From NCBI RefSeq assembly GCF_016916835.1, contig NZ_JAFFIX010000011.1, positions 124,001 through 188,000 on the forward strand: a stretch of 64,000 nt of DNA. The letters are read 5' to 3'. A program made the position numbers and the translations under genes. This DNA comes from Actinacidiphila bryophytorum (GTDB taxonomy: Bacteria > Actinomycetota > Actinomycetes > Streptomycetales > Streptomycetaceae). Below the pieces are notes generated by a model, which was given only the letters and a program-made list of their open reading frames with translations, was not told where the DNA came from and did no database searches. Below, piece after piece: positions 62,658 to 64,000 of the stretch (position 1 is its first letter; every line of letters starts with the position of its first letter).

Positions 62658-64000
62658 TCAGATGTCGCGGTCGATCACCATGTCGATCAGGAACGGGCCG
62701 GCGTGCGCGAGCGCGTCCACGATCGCCGGCACGACCTCCTGCGCCTTCTCCACCCGCACCGCCCGTACGCCCAGCGAGCCGGCCAGCCGCACGAAGTCGA
62801 TGGCGGGGCGGGACAGGTCGAACAGGTCGGGGAAGTCGTGCGCGGTGATGCCCTGGCTGCGCCAGTACTCGGCGATGTTCTGGTCCAGCAGGTGGTAGCG
62901 GCCGTTGTTGCAGATGACGAACTTCGCCGCGATGTCGTAGCGGGCGGCCGTCCACAGCGCCTGCGGGGTGTACATGCTGCCGCCGTCGCCGGTGAAGCCG
63001 AAGACGGTGGCGTCCGGGCGGGCCAGCTTGGCGCCGATCGCACCGGGTATGCCGACGCCCAGCGAACCGCCGCGGGTCGACATCCAGTTGCCCGGCACGT
63101 TGGGCGGCAGGTAGCGGCCCAGCGCGGGCGAGGAGGTCAGCGCCTCGTCGAAGACGACGGACTCCTCGGGGAGCAGCCGGGCCAGTTCCCGGGCGAAGAG
63201 CGCCATGCTCAGCGGCTGCGTCTCGGCGTCCCGGACGTCCTTGGCGACGGCCTCGGCGTGGGCGGCGGCCTTCTCCCGGCCCCACAGCTGGATGCGCTCC
63301 GCGGCCCTGGCCCGGTCCTGCGGGGTCATCTCGCGTTCCAGCGCGGCGGTCAGCAGGCCCAGGGTCTGCTTGGGGTCGGCGACCAGGCCCAGGTCCACGG
63401 GGAAGTTCTTGGCGATCGCACCGGTGTCCAGGTCGACGTGCACGACCTTCGCGCCGGGCGCGAACACCCCTTCCAGCGCGGGGTAGACCTCGGGCAGCAC
63501 ATAGGTGCCGACCACCAGGACCGCGTCGGCCTGCGCCGTCGTCAGCCGGCTGACGGCGCCGAACATGTGGCCCAGCTGCCCGTGGTAGGCGGGGTGGTCG
63601 GCGGGCAGGTTGACCTCGGCCCAGTCCGCGCCCCACACCTCGGCGCCCCAGCGCTCGGCCAGGCGGGCCAGCTCCCCTTGCGCCCCGGAGAAGTGGACGC
63701 CGTCGCCGGCGATCACCATCGGGTGCCGCGCCCCGGCCAGCAGCCGGGCGGCCCGGGCGACGGAGCCGGTGCCCGGCACACTGCCGGTGTCCAGGTACGA
63801 GGTCGGTACGGCCGGCTCCTCGGTGTTCTCGTCCATCACGTCGGCGGGCAGCACCACGAGCACCGGCCCGTACGGCGGGGTGGCGGCCACCTTCATGGCC
63901 CGGCGCAGCACCCGCAGCACCGACTGCGGGTCGACCACCCGGGTCGCCCACTTGGTCACCGGCTCGGCCATCGCGACCAGGTCGGCAGCCATCTGGGCGT
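62658..64000 (-). CDS. TPP-dependent enzyme, acetolactate synthase/decarboxylase-like (partial)
   Basis: The C-terminal 446 or so residues of a thiamine-pyrophosphate enzyme; the N-terminus lies beyond the right edge. The central domain includes RHPMVIAGDGVHFSGAQGEL and VLVVGTYVLPEVYP. The TPP-binding signature is GFTGDGGSMYTPQALWTAAR ... ICNNG (GDG to NN). MSTRGGSLGVGIPGAIGAKL precedes it. The type resembles acetolactate synthase, benzoylformate decarboxylase and related carboligases, but the anabolic ALS motifs cannot be judged without the N-terminus. The stop is 49 nt before the DJ-1-like gene, suggesting one operon. Confidence 0.87.
   Translation of the reverse strand, partial: AQMAADLVAMAEPVTKWATRVVDPQSVLRVLRRAMKVAATPPYGPVLVVLPADVMDENTEEPAVPTSYLDTGSVPGTGSVARAARLLAGARHPMVIAGDGVHFSGAQGELARLAERWGAEVWGADWAEVNLPADHPAYHGQLGHMFGAVSRLTTAQADAVLVVGTYVLPEVYPALEGVFAPGAKVVHVDLDTGAIAKNFPVDLGLVADPKQTLGLLTAALEREMTPQDRARAAERIQLWGREKAAAHAEAVAKDVRDAETQPLSMALFARELARLLPEESVVFDEALTSSPALGRYLPPNVPGNWMSTRGGSLGVGIPGAIGAKLARPDATVFGFTGDGGSMYTPQALWTAARYDIAAKFVICNNGRYHLLDQNIAEYWRSQGITAHDFPDLFDLSRPAIDFVRLAGSLGVRAVRVEKAQEVVPAIVDALAHAGPFLIDMVIDRDI

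Overview
The window is high-GC actinobacterial DNA of Streptomyces type (Streptomyces or a close relative). The evidence is strong G/C bias at third codon positions, GTG/TTG starts behind GGAGG-type ribosome sites, chaplin genes, a mycothiol ligase, a GylR-controlled glycerol operon and a maltosyltransferase (GlgE) glycogen pathway. From memory, the order metH-gylR-glpF-glpK-glpD ... PAC2(ParJ)-mshC-SCO1664 ... chpC-chpH-peptidase follows the S. coelicolor SCO1657-SCO1677 core, interrupted here by accessory insertions.

Layout. 1-5.8 kb: start of metH, divergent from the glycerol regulon (gylR, glpF, glpK, glpD); gylR and glpF each have a near-palindromic TCGACAATG(T/C)CGA site upstream. 5.8-8.0 kb: a lincosamide-nucleotidyltransferase-like gene coupled to a TIGR03086-type gene, divergent from an AraC regulator. 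8.1-16.8 kb: a non-phosphorylating L-fucose catabolism and uptake cluster (GntR regulator, lactonase-type amidohydrolase, aldose dehydrogenase, sugar ABC transporter, SDR, L-fuconate dehydratase). A 13-nt sequence is identical upstream of the regulator and of the operon head. 16.8-20.8 kb: an exported or membrane-anchored TIM-barrel-like protein, a PAC2 protein, a 177-bp inverted-repeat element, an AraC regulator and a TTA-containing orphan LuxR-type protein.

20.9-31 kb: mycothiol ligase mshC with the actinobacterial trio (PI-kinase-like protein, DUF3090, histidine phosphatase), then a hypothetical protein, an F420-type oxidoreductase, an aldo/keto reductase and a large RecD2-like protein with degenerate ATPase motifs. 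31-34 kb: a long cell-wall-anchored chaplin with a collagen-like tract, a short chaplin, an M20 peptidase and tRNA-Leu(GAG). 34-45 kb: mostly accessory metabolism (alcohol dehydrogenase, Tat-exported multicopper oxidase, zinc-ribbon SDR, fumarylacetoacetase, GH35 beta-galactosidase with a companion protein).

44.5-51 kb: a regulatory patch (DUF397, XRE/DUF5753, DUF574 methyltransferase), a giant LuxR regulator cut by one in-frame TAG, and a divergent class I terpene synthase. 51.7-56 kb: a glycine betaine-type ABC transporter with a permease-binding protein fusion, then an XRE-TPR regulator. 56-64 kb: glgE-mak-glgB without treS, preceded on the same strand by a DJ-1/PfpI protein and a TPP-dependent enzyme that runs off the window.

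No CRISPR array, rRNA, prophage or complete insertion sequence was seen. The points most worth a second look are the amber-split regulator beside the terpene synthase, the apparently dead RecD2-like protein, the kinase/DUF3090/phosphatase trio, the fucose regulon sites and the zinc-ribbon SDR without a catalytic tyrosine.
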